DNA of 64,000 nucleotides from Isoetes taiwanensis (lineage: Eukaryota; Streptophyta; Lycopodiopsida; Isoetales; Isoetaceae), in contig JAJEKV010000025.1 of assembly GCA_021234155.1 (NCBI GenBank), positions 8,933,642 to 8,997,641 of the forward strand. Direction: 5' to 3'. Position 1 is the stretch's first letter. Every line of letters begins with the position of its first letter. The notes under the pieces were generated by a model, which saw nothing but the letters and a program-made list of their open reading frames with translations, was not told the origin of the DNA and made no database searches. The translations under genes and the position numbers were made by a program. Shown here piece by piece: positions 1-10,916 of the stretch.

Positions 1-1040
1 TCTATTCTTCAAAACATTGTATACTGCTGCTGTGATGAATGACAAGCCTATCTATCGGCCAGTTTTGTGTCTCTTGCGAGTCCCTTCCAAGAATAAAATG
101 TTCTCTCATGGAATGTACTTATGTCATGCCAATTGTATTATTTAAAGGGACTTATGCCAATTTTTGCATTTGTGTTAGCATATTACGGTGGTTTAATGCA
201 TTTGAAAACAACTCAATACAACAGTTAGAAAAGAGTTTAATTCCACTGCTTGGATATTCAAAAGCTCAAGGTTCTTCTGATGCAAAGATGGCAGAGAAGA
301 TATTGCCAAAGAGAATCTTGCACACTAATTTTTCAGCCAAAGACTGAGCAAACAAATTCAGATTCAGATGTCATAAGGCTGAGATAGGTATTCTGCGAAA
401 AACTTGAAGTTTGCAGGCCAAAAATGTTTTTTTACCTGATGCAGTGACTGAAACACCACAACAATTCGCCCTTTGGCTGCACTCATGCCATGATGCAAGG
501 CCCAAATTCTCTTCTTTATTTGTGGTCCTGTTACAGATACATAACTGAGCAGTTCCAGAACACTATCCATTAACTTATGTCAAATGAGAATTATAATTCC
601 ACTTTGCATATTACCAAAGGATTGGTCTAGATGGTGCGTGCAGAAACATCCTGCAAGAAACCAGAAACCCTCCTCCAAGAACCAAAAACGAAATGCATAA
701 ACTGCATTAAGAATTCTAATTGCACTGGAACCTTAAAAATCGCTTACTTTGGATTTGTCAAAATGCTTGATGATTTAGGTCATCAAAAATGCATGAAGAT
801 AAATAGTCGAGTTAGAGCATTTAATACAATGAGCACCATTGACAGAATTGGGCACCATGGATGGAATAAATCTCTCTGATTCATTCTCATCCATGCACAT
901 AACAGGTTTTATACTTAAATATGTATTATGCTTAAATGTACATGCAAATATTGCATTCAGTATAACTATATTCAATTGCCTCTACACTAATATAATACCT
1001 TCATGTCTTCGGATTAGAATTGCCATGTATTTGCATGTGC
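1..1040. other. unassigned AT-rich stretch
   Basis: No open reading frame longer than about 100 codons is present, and I recognise no domain on either strand. The short frames overlap each other on opposite strands and show no splice-bounded continuity. I see no repeat here other than the boundary of the tandem duplication that follows. Confidence 0.5.
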
Positions 1041-1044
1041 GGAT

Positions 1045-1906
1045 AGAATATGTAGCAAAATAACAGGGGGTTCCAGGGGGATTTGATATGGATGTAAAAA
1101 TAACAATTCCTGAAACCATAGACTATACACCCCAAAAAATTGAATAAGTTGTTATAAAAAAAAAAAACATAGATCCAAGGTTAAAAATAATCACATTAAC
1201 TCACTGGATATATTAGTTAAAGTAGTCTAATTAGGACATTGAGTTATTTTGGTAGAGGTTCGAGCCGTTGTATTTCATATTCTAAAATCTTAGACAAAGA
1301 CGTATAGAGGTTTGATATTCCCTCAAAACCTTAGGGGAAATCGTATTTCATATTTCAAAATCATAGGCGCCTCCAATCATAAATGACTATAAGCGAAACG
1401 AGAGGCGCCCAGAGGTCCCAACATACGATCTGGGTCGTAGGATCGACGAATCTAACGACTGTGGTAGTCCAGGGTGCACCTCGTTTAGAATATGTAGCAA
1501 AATAACAGGGGGTTCTAAATGGATTTGATATGGATGTAAAAATAACAATTCCTGAAACTATTTCATCCCCAAAAAATTGAATAAGTTGTTATAAAAAAAA
1601 CATAGATTCAAGATAAAAAATAATCACATTAACTCACTGGGTATATTGGTTAAAGTAGTCTAATTAGGACATTGAGTTATTTTGGTAGAGGTTCAAGCCC
1701 CCGTATTTTATATTCTAAAATCTTAGGCAAAGACGTATAGAGGTTTGATATTCCCTCAAAACCTTAGGGGAAATCGTATTTCATATTTCAAAATTTTAAT
1801 CATAAATGACTATAAGCAAAATGAGAGGCGCCCAGAGGCCCCAACATACGATCTGGGTCGTAGGATCGATGAATCCAACGACTGTGGTAGTCCAGGGTGC
1901 ACCTCG
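1045..1906 (+). repeat. tandem duplication (~430 bp x2) with tRNA-like B box
   Basis: Two direct copies, about 1045-1485 and 1486-1906, share almost every base. Both begin at AGAATATGTAGCAAAATAAC and both end at GGGTGCACCTCGTTT. Each carries GGTAGAGGTTCRAGCC (near 1251 and 1684), which resembles the RNA polymerase III B box of a tRNA-derived SINE; the region before it resembles a decayed A-box half. Copy 2 lacks a few bases around 1795 that are present in copy 1. I infer a SINE-like unit duplicated by unequal recombination. What is visible is only the duplication and the B-box-like motif. Confidence 0.75.
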
Positions 1907-2994
1907 TTTAGAATATGTGCGGATAGACATTTCAGCAAGTTCTTTGGTCTGTCATACATCAAAATAACGGATGCCTCATATCCACTCCAATTGTTGCCTA
2001 TCTATATTTCTTGATACAAAGTGTTAGAAAAGCAACCAATTGGTACATAGGACTTCTATCCCATCAGTTCTGTGAGGCATGTAACGAAAGCAGCCATTGT
2101 TTTGTCTCAAGATGAAGCAAGAAAGACGCTATGACCATGGACAATCAGCAAGGCGTAAACAATGGATATGAACAAATGGTTGGATCATAAACAAATGCAT
2201 GTTTTCCTCAACCTTCCAATACACTTATAAGATCTGAATGACGTGCCAACAAACTAATCCAAACATTACAGGACATAATACATAAGTCTGCTTCATAGAT
2301 CAAGGATCGATCCTTACAGAGCTAGAAATTTAACACATCTACAAAAGGAAATAGCCAATACCTAGAATTTTGAGTTTAGTTACAAGCAGATACACAATAG
2401 TATTCAGAAGGTCTCTTAGAGCATGAACCTGAAAACATAGGCCCAAATTGATGCAGTGCAAGATATACGAAATGATCAAAGCACGTTTGACAATCAAAAT
2501 CCTTACACATGCCATTTTTAAATTGAAAGATAGGAAAGCAAAAAAAAGTGACCATCAATTTTTGCTTTGCAAAAGCCGAAACACTACGAAGGCCATTGGA
2601 AGAGCTCCAAATGGTGGAAAAAAATTCCACTGTCATGATCAAATTGGGGATTTATCTATAGTCAAGTGACCCAAATGCAGGCTCTATTCCATAATTAGAT
2701 GGTTCGACAAAGGCTTAAAGAGACGGAATGCCAGATATATTAGAATCCCTCTTCTGTAAGCAAATCTTGCTTTGTGATTGATTAGAACCATAGTCCAGAT
2801 GATTGGCACCATGGTGGAGTCAAAATTAAAGCCCGAAATCTGAATACATATGAACTGAACTCGCAAGAATGGAAATGAAAACATAAACAACTCTCAAGCA
2901 AGATTGGAATGTTATGAAGAGCAGAACAAAAAAAAATGGGAGATGCACACCATATAATATGATGGAAGCAAGTCAATCTCATGTCCTTCCATGA
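1907..2994. other. unassigned stretch
   Basis: No recognisable coding region or RNA gene. Short overlapping frames around 2376-2982 on both strands carry no motif I know. Confidence 0.4.
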
Positions 2995-3276
2995 TTAGAA
3001 AGACTCATCAGCATAGTCCTTCAACAACAAATCTCTGAAATACTTCGAACCTGTCAGACGAACAGAGAATTGTTGAGAAGCCTTAGATGCTTCATTTTTT
3101 GCCCCTTCAAAAGTTCCTGGATATTCGCCGGAATAATCATATTGCCCAATAAACATCTAAGCCAATCAATGTTTAGGGCAATAGCTTGTAATAATGCCAA
3201 ATAGCATTTGGACGTGTCTTCCATGCGACCTGCATTCCTCAATTGCCAGAAAAGGAAATCCATCGAAAGAAAGACC
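2995..3276 (-). pseudogene. decayed C-terminal coding fragment, unrecognised
   Basis: Downstream of a good splice acceptor (TTTGTGCAG, minus strand) one reading frame of 94 codons runs to a TAA stop and looks coding in composition. It includes FLAIEECRSHGRHVQ and YDYSGEYPGTFEGAKNEAS and ends FRDLLLKDYADESF. Two in-frame stops interrupt it at about codons 37 and 40, so I treat it as a broken last exon. An alternative frame of the same DNA is open for 76 codons (3054-3284) but looks less protein-like. I do not recognise the family. Confidence 0.4.
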
Positions 3277-4212
3277 CTGCACAAATCATACTGAAGTTAG
3301 TTCTCTTAATTTTTAGTAGTCAGAAATATCTTTCGGCGTCAAACATTCCCACAACCTTAGGCAAAGACGCTTGAAGAAAAAATCCAAAAAGTCTTCCACT
3401 TGCCAGGAAAACCAAGTTTAAACAATAGATCTAAGAAAGAAATTAACTATTAAGGATGTAAACAAACATTCATAACAAAGAGTTGAAAAAATCACAAAGC
3501 ACGAGTAATTAGTCTAAATTTGTAGGTATGGCCACGAATGTGAAAACACATATGCTTAGCGAGATTAGACGTGTGCTCATAAATGAGATATATGGCAACG
3601 AAAGTCCCAATAGGGAGATGTAAACTGGTCAATGAGTTGGCCATTTTGTTAGGCATGTCAAAGGGAAGTGCCAAAATGAGCTAGCACCAAAAATGGCCAG
3701 GAGGAAATATTGACTTCTCTTCTGGACACACATGTAAAGTCAATGATTGGAAACCCCATGGACGAAACTGAAGACATATTTGAAGCATTCAGTGCAACTT
3801 AAAAGTCTCAATGCTGACGTTCGTGGCAAGGAATGGATTGCTTTATAGAATTCCTAAGAAAATGACGTGCAGATCGCAAGAACATCATTAAGGATCTCAA
3901 TGCACATCAGTTGGAGATAATAAAAAATGCCTTGCATCAAGGGGAAAGCTCTAGTGGAGCAAGGCCTAGCATGTCCCACTTTTCTTTGGAGAATCACATG
4001 AATACATCAATCTTTGTTGAACCCATACTAGTAGAGGCCATGGATACGATGTGCCTTATTGAAAAGAAAGCAACTCGTCGCACACATCAAATCAAGATCA
4101 ATGGGACACAACACTTCCAAGATGATGAGCTCTATAGTGGATGGGTTTTTAAGGGTGAAGATAGGGCCATGCCATATGAGTTGGCTCAAAGATACATATG
4201 TTTCAAGAGCCC
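3277..4212. other. unassigned stretch with a weak plus-strand ORF
   Basis: A plus-strand frame opens at 3911 and runs into the miniature LTR that starts at 4213. The part before the LTR (about 100 codons, ending near ICFKSPV) is moderately protein-like, but I recognise nothing in it. The rest holds no feature I can support. Confidence 0.3.
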
Positions 4213-4502
4213 TGTAACGTTCCTTAACCATCCCGGCCTAACCAATTGGCCAAAACATCCGGATATTTATGGGATATACATCCCACCCTCTGATGGCGGT
4301 ATCGGGAAATGCCACACCAAGATCTACTCGAGCGGTCTTTTATGGGTCTATTAGAATCTGTCCCACTAGAATTATGCTCGTCCTCGAGCATCATGCTTTC
4401 ATTGCAGACACAACTACATGGTACTTTCCCTCCAAGGTGGAACTACGTGTCATATGACATCCATGTCATTTGTGCCCCCATGGAAACTCGAACTCGAGCC
4501 CT

Positions 4503-4514
4503 GCTCTGATACCA
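4503..4514 (-). promoter_or_regulatory. retrotransposon primer-binding site (minus orientation)
   Basis: This is the reverse complement of TGGTATCAGAGC and lies 2 bp outside the left end of the 160-bp LTR at 4517. The motif is the usual initiator Met-tRNA primer site of plant LTR retroelements. Confidence 0.8.
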
Positions 4515-4678
4515 AATGTAACATTCCTAAATCAACTGGGCAAAATCGTCTAGATGTTTATGAGCAGTCGCTTCTACCCATTTATGTTGGTGTCTCAGGA
4601 ATGCGACACTAAGATCCATTCGAGTGTTCTCCCATGGGTCCATTACAATAAGAACATGTCGATTAGGAATGTTACATT

Positions 4679-4690
4679 TGGTATCAGAGC
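4679..4690 (+). promoter_or_regulatory. retrotransposon primer-binding site (plus orientation)
   Basis: TGGTATCAGAGC lies 2 bp after the right end of the 160-bp LTR (TTAGGAATGTTACA, ending 4676). Together with the site at 4503-4514 it leaves one LTR flanked by two outward-facing primer sites. Confidence 0.85.
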
Positions 4691-4932
4691 AGGGCTCGAC
4701 TTCAAGTCTCCATGAGGGCATAAATGACATGGATGCAATAAATTCTGCGTTGGAGGGGAAATACGGTGTGGTTATGTCTACAATGGAAGCATGATGCTTG
4801 AGGACCACCCGATACCATGGTGGGCAAAACTATCTAGACGTTTATGAGTAATCCATTCTATTCATTTATGCCAGTGTCTCCAGAACGTGACACCAAGATC
4901 CACTCGAGCAGTCTCCCATGGGTTCATTACAA

Positions 4933-6000
4933 TATCTTTGGGTGTGATAGAGTATGAACTAGCTCAGCATAGCTTGGATACTCCTTTGGAATATCTTAGG
5001 TCCATGGCGAGGAAGAGAGCATGAAGGAGCCATGATCGTTGTGAACGTTGGTCTTCTTTCCTTTTCAAGTTCTGTTAGAGATCGTGCACCACCTCCATGT
5101 GCGCATGTGTTTGAGTTGGAGTGAGTTCCTCTTGAATTATGTCATTTTTTATTCACTAACACATATTCGTATGTCTTAACTTTGAAGTCGCTCTTGTTGA
5201 ATGTAGTCCAAAGAAGCAATTGCTCAAGACCACTGAAGATGGCAAGCTATTTTGGAATAGGATTAATACTGTCACAAACAACATTTGCCGCAACATCCAC
5301 AAGGGTGATTGAAATTAGCAATGCTTTGACTCAAAGAAAGAGGCGAGTGTTAGAAGTATGCTTAGCTCAAATCAGGAGTCATATCATGGAGGAAGGTCAT
5401 GAAATGTTGTGGTCAACATGTTAAAAGCAACAGGTATTAGAGTCCCTTGTTCTTTATTGTGACCGACATTGTATTCGTGCTTGATTTATATCATCCAGAG
5501 GTAATTGAAAGAAGCAGCTAAAGCTAGCAGAGGCTATGGACGTTCTCATAAAATGAGATAGCTATGTGTGGAAGCATTTGAAGTACGTCTCTAATGCTTG
5601 CCACAAATCGTATAGCTAGTTCAATATAAGTGGACTAAGATATTGTGTTGTTGCAGTGTCTAAAGGCCAACATAACTGAAAAGAAAGGGGTATCTAGAAC
5701 CGAGCCAGCTTTGAAAGCAAGGTATGACGAAGGGACGAGTTGCTATATTGGATCTGGAAGTTACGAGGCACCAGTAACCTTTTTGTAAGTATAATTTTGA
5801 TCAGGATTTAGGGTACTCACATTCGATACTAACATCAGTTTGGGTGGTCATGCTCAACAGAGAATCACTGTTTAGAAGAAATAGTAATACATGCGAACGT
5901 GAAAGGGCCTTTAAACAAGGCAATTGTGTGGCCATACAATATGCTTATGCATGTGAAAGGGGCGACATATGTAACATTCACTACATAATTATTTGCAACT
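4933..6000. other. unassigned stretch with possible exon scraps
   Basis: A plus-strand frame at 5182-5424 and a short open stretch at about 5657-5790 (reading KANITEKKGVSRTEPALKA) look weakly coding, but no family is recognised. They may be remnants of one plus-strand gene. Confidence 0.25.
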
Positions 6001-6400
6001 ATTAAACCTAACTTTTCGTGGAAGGAGAGGCCACGGATCTAGTACGTGGCATGCGTCATTGCCACGCTGGCATCCGCATGGCATGGATGACTCCGGCTAC
6101 GCTAGCATAACGATAGCCATGTAGTAAGCATCGTTAAATGACATTGACTTCGTGACGCTGCATTGGCATCCGCGTGGAGAGCACGATGCCGGCCGCACTG
6201 GCACACTCGTTGCCACGTGTACGTAAAGTCATTTAACGACGATTAAACCGCGTTTAAAAACGCCGCGATTGCGACGAGTATACGACGACAACGTCCAGAT
6301 GTTGATATAGACGTCGTTTAAAGATGAGACATCGTTGTTTATTGACATGTCGATGACATCCAGACGTCGATATACACGTCGCTATGGAATTATGATTTTA
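6001..6400. other. CpG-rich block, possible DNA-transposon end
   Basis: This block is much richer in CG dinucleotides than its surroundings. It repeats short motifs: GGCATCCGCRTGG near 6070 and 6165, and GATATAGACGTCG near 6305 against GATATACACGTCG near 6370. No open frame is convincing. A decayed transposon terminal region is one possibility, but I see no terminal inverted repeat. Confidence 0.3.
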
Positions 6401-6680
6401 TAGTGAGCTGGTTCAGACATGAACATGAGCATGGTTGTATGCGCAGAGCTATTTTTAGCTGCACCAGTCCAGTGGCATGATTCTATTCTTCTCCTTTTTA
6501 ATGATAACATATGCTGCTAGATTAAGCATGCTCCTAGGTAACATATTAGGTGTTTATGCAGTTAGATTCTAACTGAAACAAATAGAATGAACTAGAAATC
6601 AGTTTAGTTCTACTATAAATTAGAACATTGGTTCAATGGTTAGGCCCTTTTAACATAGAGATAATCACAAGAATTCCGAA

Positions 6681-7470
6681 ACTTTGACCACCATAAAATT
6701 TCGCCCTAATTCGACAATATTTTATACAACAAAATTTTATGTTGAACTGTGGCGGCGTTTTTGGGCGGCGCCGCCTTCTACTCTGTTTCTGTGTAGCCTC
6801 TGCTTTTTCATCTTTGTTTCATGCAAACGCCATAGCCAGGGATGCAAATGAATGACACTTAGGCTTTCCTTGTCAGGGTATGCAACTTCGGCTTTCCTTT
6901 TCAGGGCCGATTCCTATTTTTACTTCCTTTCTATCTTCTTTCAGAAGCAATGATCCTATCAGGAGTTTTTTTCAGCTTGATTCTTCATGAGTTCAGTGCT
7001 TGATTCTTGCAGACGAGTCCAATCCACCAAATGAAGGCCTCACCCGTTACAAAAGTAGACGGCCCCTTGGTCGTCCCCTGATTCTGAGTTCACCGGCTCA
7101 AGATCCTACCCATTGCCCTTTTCAACTACTACTTCAGATTTTTTTACTCCAGAGTGCAAACACCTGTCGAATCTAACAGTGCAGAGTGCAAAAACAAAAC
7201 CGCCAAAGGGCAAATGCACAGAAATGCCAGAAATGAAAAGTTAAGGCACAGAAATGCCAAGCCAGGCACAGAAACGCAAAGCCAAGGCTGGAATCAATCA
7301 AGAACGGGCTAAAGTTTAAGGTGGACAAAATTTCGTCGGAGAATTTCTCTCACCGTTGAAATTTCTCCAGGAAATTTTGAGCAGACCTGGCGGTGGCGCC
7401 GCTAGGTCTGCTCAAAATTTCCTGGTCAAATTTCAACAGTGAGAGAAATTTCTCCTTCCAAAATTTGAAC
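6681..7470. mobile_element. fold-back element, copy 1
   Basis: The left end reads TTTGACCACCATAAAATTTCG and the right end TTTCTCCTTCCAAAATTT. Related ends bound the element at 42059-42983. Near the right end, 7338-7455 forms a long near-perfect hairpin: the two arms of about 55 bases match through GAGCAGACCT / AGGTCTGCTC, around a GC-rich loop at 7392-7402. A smaller inverted repeat, GGCGGCG..CGCCGCC, lies near 6752. There is no coding capacity. Family-level calls for such elements (fold-back, MITE) need alignment with other copies. Confidence 0.55.
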
Positions 7471-8498
7471 GCAACAATGCCATGCCTGTAGCATTCCCAA
7501 TTTCCTGATGACCCGCTCCTGACTACCACTGGTCGCATGACCCCACCGACAAACTGGGAATGTTGTCTCAGTTTTATTTCCTCTATATATACACCCATGA
7601 GCAACATCTTAAGACAACCAACGTAGTATCAATGCTTGCCCTAAGAGTGTGTGTCATTGTATTTTTTTTCCCTATGGGTGAAACATGTAAAGAATGGGTA
7701 AAATTAAACTAAATGCTTCAAACAATGTCACTAAGAAAGAAGGACGTGTGAGAAGCCAATGGATACAAGAAACATGCCATCCATATAAGAAGACGACGCA
7801 ATTTTACTTTCAATAAGAAAATTCTAATACAATGCTCTTAAATTGAATTCAAACAAGAAAGAGACACACAAAGTACATGTTTAACAAAAGAATTTTCTTT
7901 TTGATGTCATTCATTCAAGTACATTATGTATAATGTCAAAAACTTTTACACAAGTGTGGCTCTTACAAAGTGACAAACCGAAATATAGTTGACCAAACAT
8001 GCGACCTCCAAACATGTTACTAGTTATGTGAAATTTTATAATTGAAACCTCTCGTCTATTCTCTCCATTTTAACTAATTTGACATATAGGAAAACAAGAT
8101 TCATGTTTTTTGGCCTACAAGAACAAATTAATTCACTAGGCTAAGACCTTAATGGTCTATATCATGCATTCTTAGGCCCTATGAGATGAATGGAATTCTC
8201 ATGTGGAGTAATGTATTAAAAATTATTATTATTATTGAATAGAAAAGGAAGATAATCTTAAGATGAATGGTGGTATTCACATCTTTGTATGTACAATAGT
8301 GAGCCACAATTAGCTCATCACAATATAGAAAGTCAATAATATTGGAGAAAGGAATAATACTTCTCCAAGAGTCCCCTTAAGCAAAACTTAAGCAAAAGGG
8401 AAAAATCCTGTACAAATAAAATAGTAACATGTCCGAACAGAACAATAGGCTAACATGTCTTAAACAGAAACTTTTTTCTTTGGATCAAAGAACCCAAG
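7471..8498. other. unassigned AT-rich stretch downstream of the kinase
   Basis: No coding or RNA feature is seen. On the minus strand this is the 3' flank of the kinase gene. I did not find a clear AATAAA in the first 150 bases after its stop codon. Confidence 0.4.
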
Positions 8499-9506
8499 TC
8501 AGCAAACCTTTGCAAGCTGAGGAAATTTGTCATTTACGATGGGAATAGCTTGCCATTCGCCATTTAATCTTTGGAGTTTAACGAGCACATGGGGCACAGC
8601 TAACTCTTGATTTTGTTCTTGGCGTTGACGTTTGTTCCTGCAAATTCGTTTGCTGGCCACTGATTTGGTTTGCTTCAACACCCAGGGATGGGATAAAATA
8701 TGCTGCAACGATATTCTTTTTTCTGGATTAGGCTGCAGCATGGCGAGAACAAGATCTTTTGCGTCGGATGATATAAGAGCAGGGAAATTCAAATGGGAAA
8801 CTGTGAGATCCTCCCCATTAAACAATCTACGCTCAACTTCTGAGCATTTGAGTTTCGAAAATGCATCCCAGCCTGTAAGAGCCTCATAGAGAATAATCCC
8901 CAGGCCCCAAATATCAACCTCCTTGGAGTATCTTCGACCCACAACTTCTGGGGCCAAATATCTTTGAGTTCCTAGCACTTCAGAAAAATATGGAGTATCT
9001 AAAGCACTGAAACAAGCAGAAAGCCCAAAATCGCACACCTTCACATCGTAGGGTTTTCCACCCGAGCTTATCAGAATATTTGCAGGCTTCAGATCACGAT
9101 GCACAACCCCATTTGCGTGTAAATCCTGTACCGTTTTTGCCAGATTTCGAATAAGAAGAGCGCACTCTGCCTCCGAGAGCTTGCCTTCTTTCTCGATTCT
9201 GTCTTCCAGGCTGCATTCGCAGAGCTCCATAATAAAATGCCAATAATCGTTGTCGTTGATCACCTCTTCTAGATGCACAACGCCAGGGCAACTGGCTAAT
9301 TTTTCCATGATTTCCATCTCCATTCTGGCGTATTTGTTCTTGGGGCTGCTTTTGCAAGCAAATTTTTTCTCGTCCTCCACTCTTTTGCATTGGAAAACAA
9401 TAGCTTGCCCACCTTTGCCGATCCGTTTGAGCAGATCATAGTCTTCCAGCAGCTCGGGAAATTTGCTGGAGTACTTCGTCTTCTTCATCTCTAAACCCTT
9501 CTCCAT
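8499..9506 (-). CDS. Ser/Thr protein kinase, CAMK/CDPK-like without EF hands
   Basis: A single open frame of 335 codons encodes a complete kinase domain (about residues 24-275). It has a glycine loop GKGGQAIV (30-37), the catalytic lysine in FACK (Lys52), an alphaC glutamate (about Glu65), HRDLKPAN with Asp138, DFG (159-161), YLAPE (183-187), an invariant Asp198 in DIWGLG, and the closing Arg264 in PEKRI. The third loop glycine is replaced by Ala35. HRDLKPAN and the C-lobe resemble PEP-carboxylase-kinase-related and CDPK catalytic domains. No EF hand or junction domain follows, only about 60 residues with a basic patch (KRICRNKRQRQ). I chose the ATG at 9506 over an upstream TTG at 9521. The predicted role is cytosolic phosphorylation; substrates are unknown. 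The 5' 120 bp and the promoter are duplicated at 10395-10840. All key residues are present, so it is probably functional. Confidence 0.85.
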   Translation of the reverse strand: MEKGLEMKKTKYSSKFPELLEDYDLLKRIGKGGQAIVFQCKRVEDEKKFACKSSPKNKYARMEMEIMEKLASCPGVVHLEEVINDNDYWHFIMELCECSLEDRIEKEGKLSEAECALLIRNLAKTVQDLHANGVVHRDLKPANILISSGGKPYDVKVCDFGLSACFSALDTPYFSEVLGTQRYLAPEVVGRRYSKEVDIWGLGIILYEALTGWDAFSKLKCSEVERRLFNGEDLTVSHLNFPALISSDAKDLVLAMLQPNPEKRISLQHILSHPWVLKQTKSVASKRICRNKRQRQEQNQELAVPHVLVKLQRLNGEWQAIPIVNDKFPQLAKVC

Positions 9507-10394
9507 CCCTGAACCCTGCAATTGTACGCAACTGCACAGAATGCAAGGCTTTAACCTTTTTAGCCCTTTTTAAGTGCCGCGTTTTCCATGAAAATGGCAA
9601 AACTCCGGATTTAATTGCTCTCAGACATTTTTAGCTTTTCCAATTTTAGAACATAGATTTTTCGCGACCCTTTTTCATGCTAAGTTGGTTTAGGCAAACA
9701 TTCGACCCTTTTGGTGACACTGAGGAACAACACAACTGCATTGCATACATGATTTCTCTCTAAATTTCTGCTTTCAACAGATATTTGCTCAACTTCTTTG
9801 CTTAACCATCAATTTCAATTGGGAGAGCAAATTGAGGTTGCAAACTTGGTAGCCCAGGAAAGACAATTGAAAATTGACCACAAGTCTGTAAGTTTATTCT
9901 GAATTGGAGCATACATACAAGAGTGAACAATTTGAAACTGCTTGCATATACGAGTGGTTTCAGTGTCTGGAATTCTTATTCTATGTGATGTCAAGAAGCT
10001 CCTTCTTTAGTATGCGCATAATTGTTCATATGTCAATAAGTCCATTCCACTTGCTATCTTTTGTCAATAAGTATCCTAGGTCATAAGGTTTTTAAGAAGT
10101 GCGTCTACTACTATGTAAACATTTCTGTCTCCTAGACCGTAGGGTCTTTACGAGATCGTGAATAATCAATTCAATTCAATTCATGTCTATGCTGACTATT
10201 TCCATCTGAATATGAAGGTGGACTCTTTTTAGCTGATTGCTTACAACAGTATCACAACTTTAAAGGCTGAGTACCATTTCTGTGCTGCTTGTTTCCAGTG
10301 TTGAACAAGACTTATAGGAGACACAATTATGCAGAGAGAGGCTATGATTTGGATGGTCTTTCCCAATCCCATTTCATCTCCCATAATACCTCCT
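9388..10394 (-). repeat. tandem duplication unit A (kinase 5' end, promoter, SNF2 fragment)
   Basis: This unit matches unit B (10395-11222) in the same order and orientation. Matching blocks are: kinase codons around the glycine loop and N terminus (9388-9506 with 10395-10515), the upstream region (9540-9870 with 10560-10840), the ATGCGCRTAATTGTTCATATG block (10011 with 10868), and the SNF2 ATPase fragment (10177-10394 with 10963-11222). A segment at about 10080-10175 of unit A has no partner in B. It ends in TCAAT repeats and may be a later SINE-like insertion. Confidence 0.85.
10177..10394 (-). pseudogene. SNF2 ATPase fragment, CSB/CHR8-like (copy A)
   Basis: The minus strand reads GGIMGDEMGLGKTIQIIASL, an intact Walker A (GxGKT) in the form used by Cockayne-syndrome-B / ERCC6 / CHR8 remodellers. 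An internal deletion then leads to CIIVSPISLVQHWKQAAQKWYSAFKV and a TAA stop near 10242. Compared with copy B, the SLHRSGMNKPS segment is missing. Only the start of the ATPase domain is present; no DEAH box or helicase C domain is nearby. The CSB family acts in transcription-coupled repair, but this copy cannot encode a working enzyme. Confidence 0.75.
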
Positions 10395-10840
10395 TGGAAA
10401 ACAATTGCTTATCCACCTTCGCCAATCTATTTCAGCAAATCATAGTCCTTCCACAGGTTGGCAAATTTGCTGGAGTACAAAATGTTCAGATCCGTCGTCT
10501 TCCCATCTCTAATCCCTTGCAATATTGGTAATGCAAATGCACACAGAATGCCAATGCAAAATTTAACCTTTTGGAACAACCTTTTTTATTTTTAGGGACC
10601 GCATTTTCCATGGAAATGGCAAAACCCCATATTTATCTTGCATGTTAGGCTTCCAGAGTTTTCCAATTTTAGAACATATAATTTTGGCGAAATTATCATG
10701 GGTGCCACTTAGGCAAATATTAGAAGAAACAACTACGTTTACATGTTCTCTCTGAAAATGTTTGCTCAACTTCTTTTCTTCCAATAAATGCATTTGCATA
10801 GTCACCAATCGCAATTTGTAGCTTGAAAAACTGGTAACAC
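10395..10840 (-). pseudogene. truncated copy of the kinase 5' end and promoter
   Basis: The first part matches the kinase codons for the glycine loop and N terminus: TTGGAAAACAATTGCTTATC here, against TTGGAAAACAATAGCTTGCC at 9390. Frame changes are present and no HRD or DFG region follows. The rest matches the kinase upstream region, including TTTTCCAATTTTAGAACATA and TTTGCTCAACTTCTTT. At its left edge it joins the SNF2 fragment directly, so the duplication junction lies at about 10394. This is dead coding sequence but a second copy of promoter sequence. Confidence 0.85.
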
Positions 10841-10916
10841 AGTGGAGTGAACCAGCTTCTCCTTTAATATGCGCGTAATTGTTCATATGTGGCGATGAGC
10901 AATCCTAAATCTGATC

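Larger units (their letters stand above)
4213..4932 (+). mobile_element. TRIM-like miniature LTR retrotransposon cluster (three LTRs, two internal domains)
   Basis: Three related repeats lie in the same orientation: about 4213-4370, 4517-4676 and 4815-4932. The middle one is complete at 160 bp, with 14-bp inverted termini TGTAACATTCCTAA and TTAGGAATGTTACA. It is flanked on both sides by a primer-binding site for initiator Met-tRNA: TGGTATCAGAGC at 4679-4690 on plus and its complement at 4503-4514. The internal domains at 4371-4516 and 4677-4814 are inverted copies of each other; both contain the tract around GCATGATGCTYGAGGAC. There is no coding capacity, as expected for terminal-repeat retrotransposons in miniature. 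The outer LTRs are diverged and lack clean outer ends. Confidence 0.75.
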
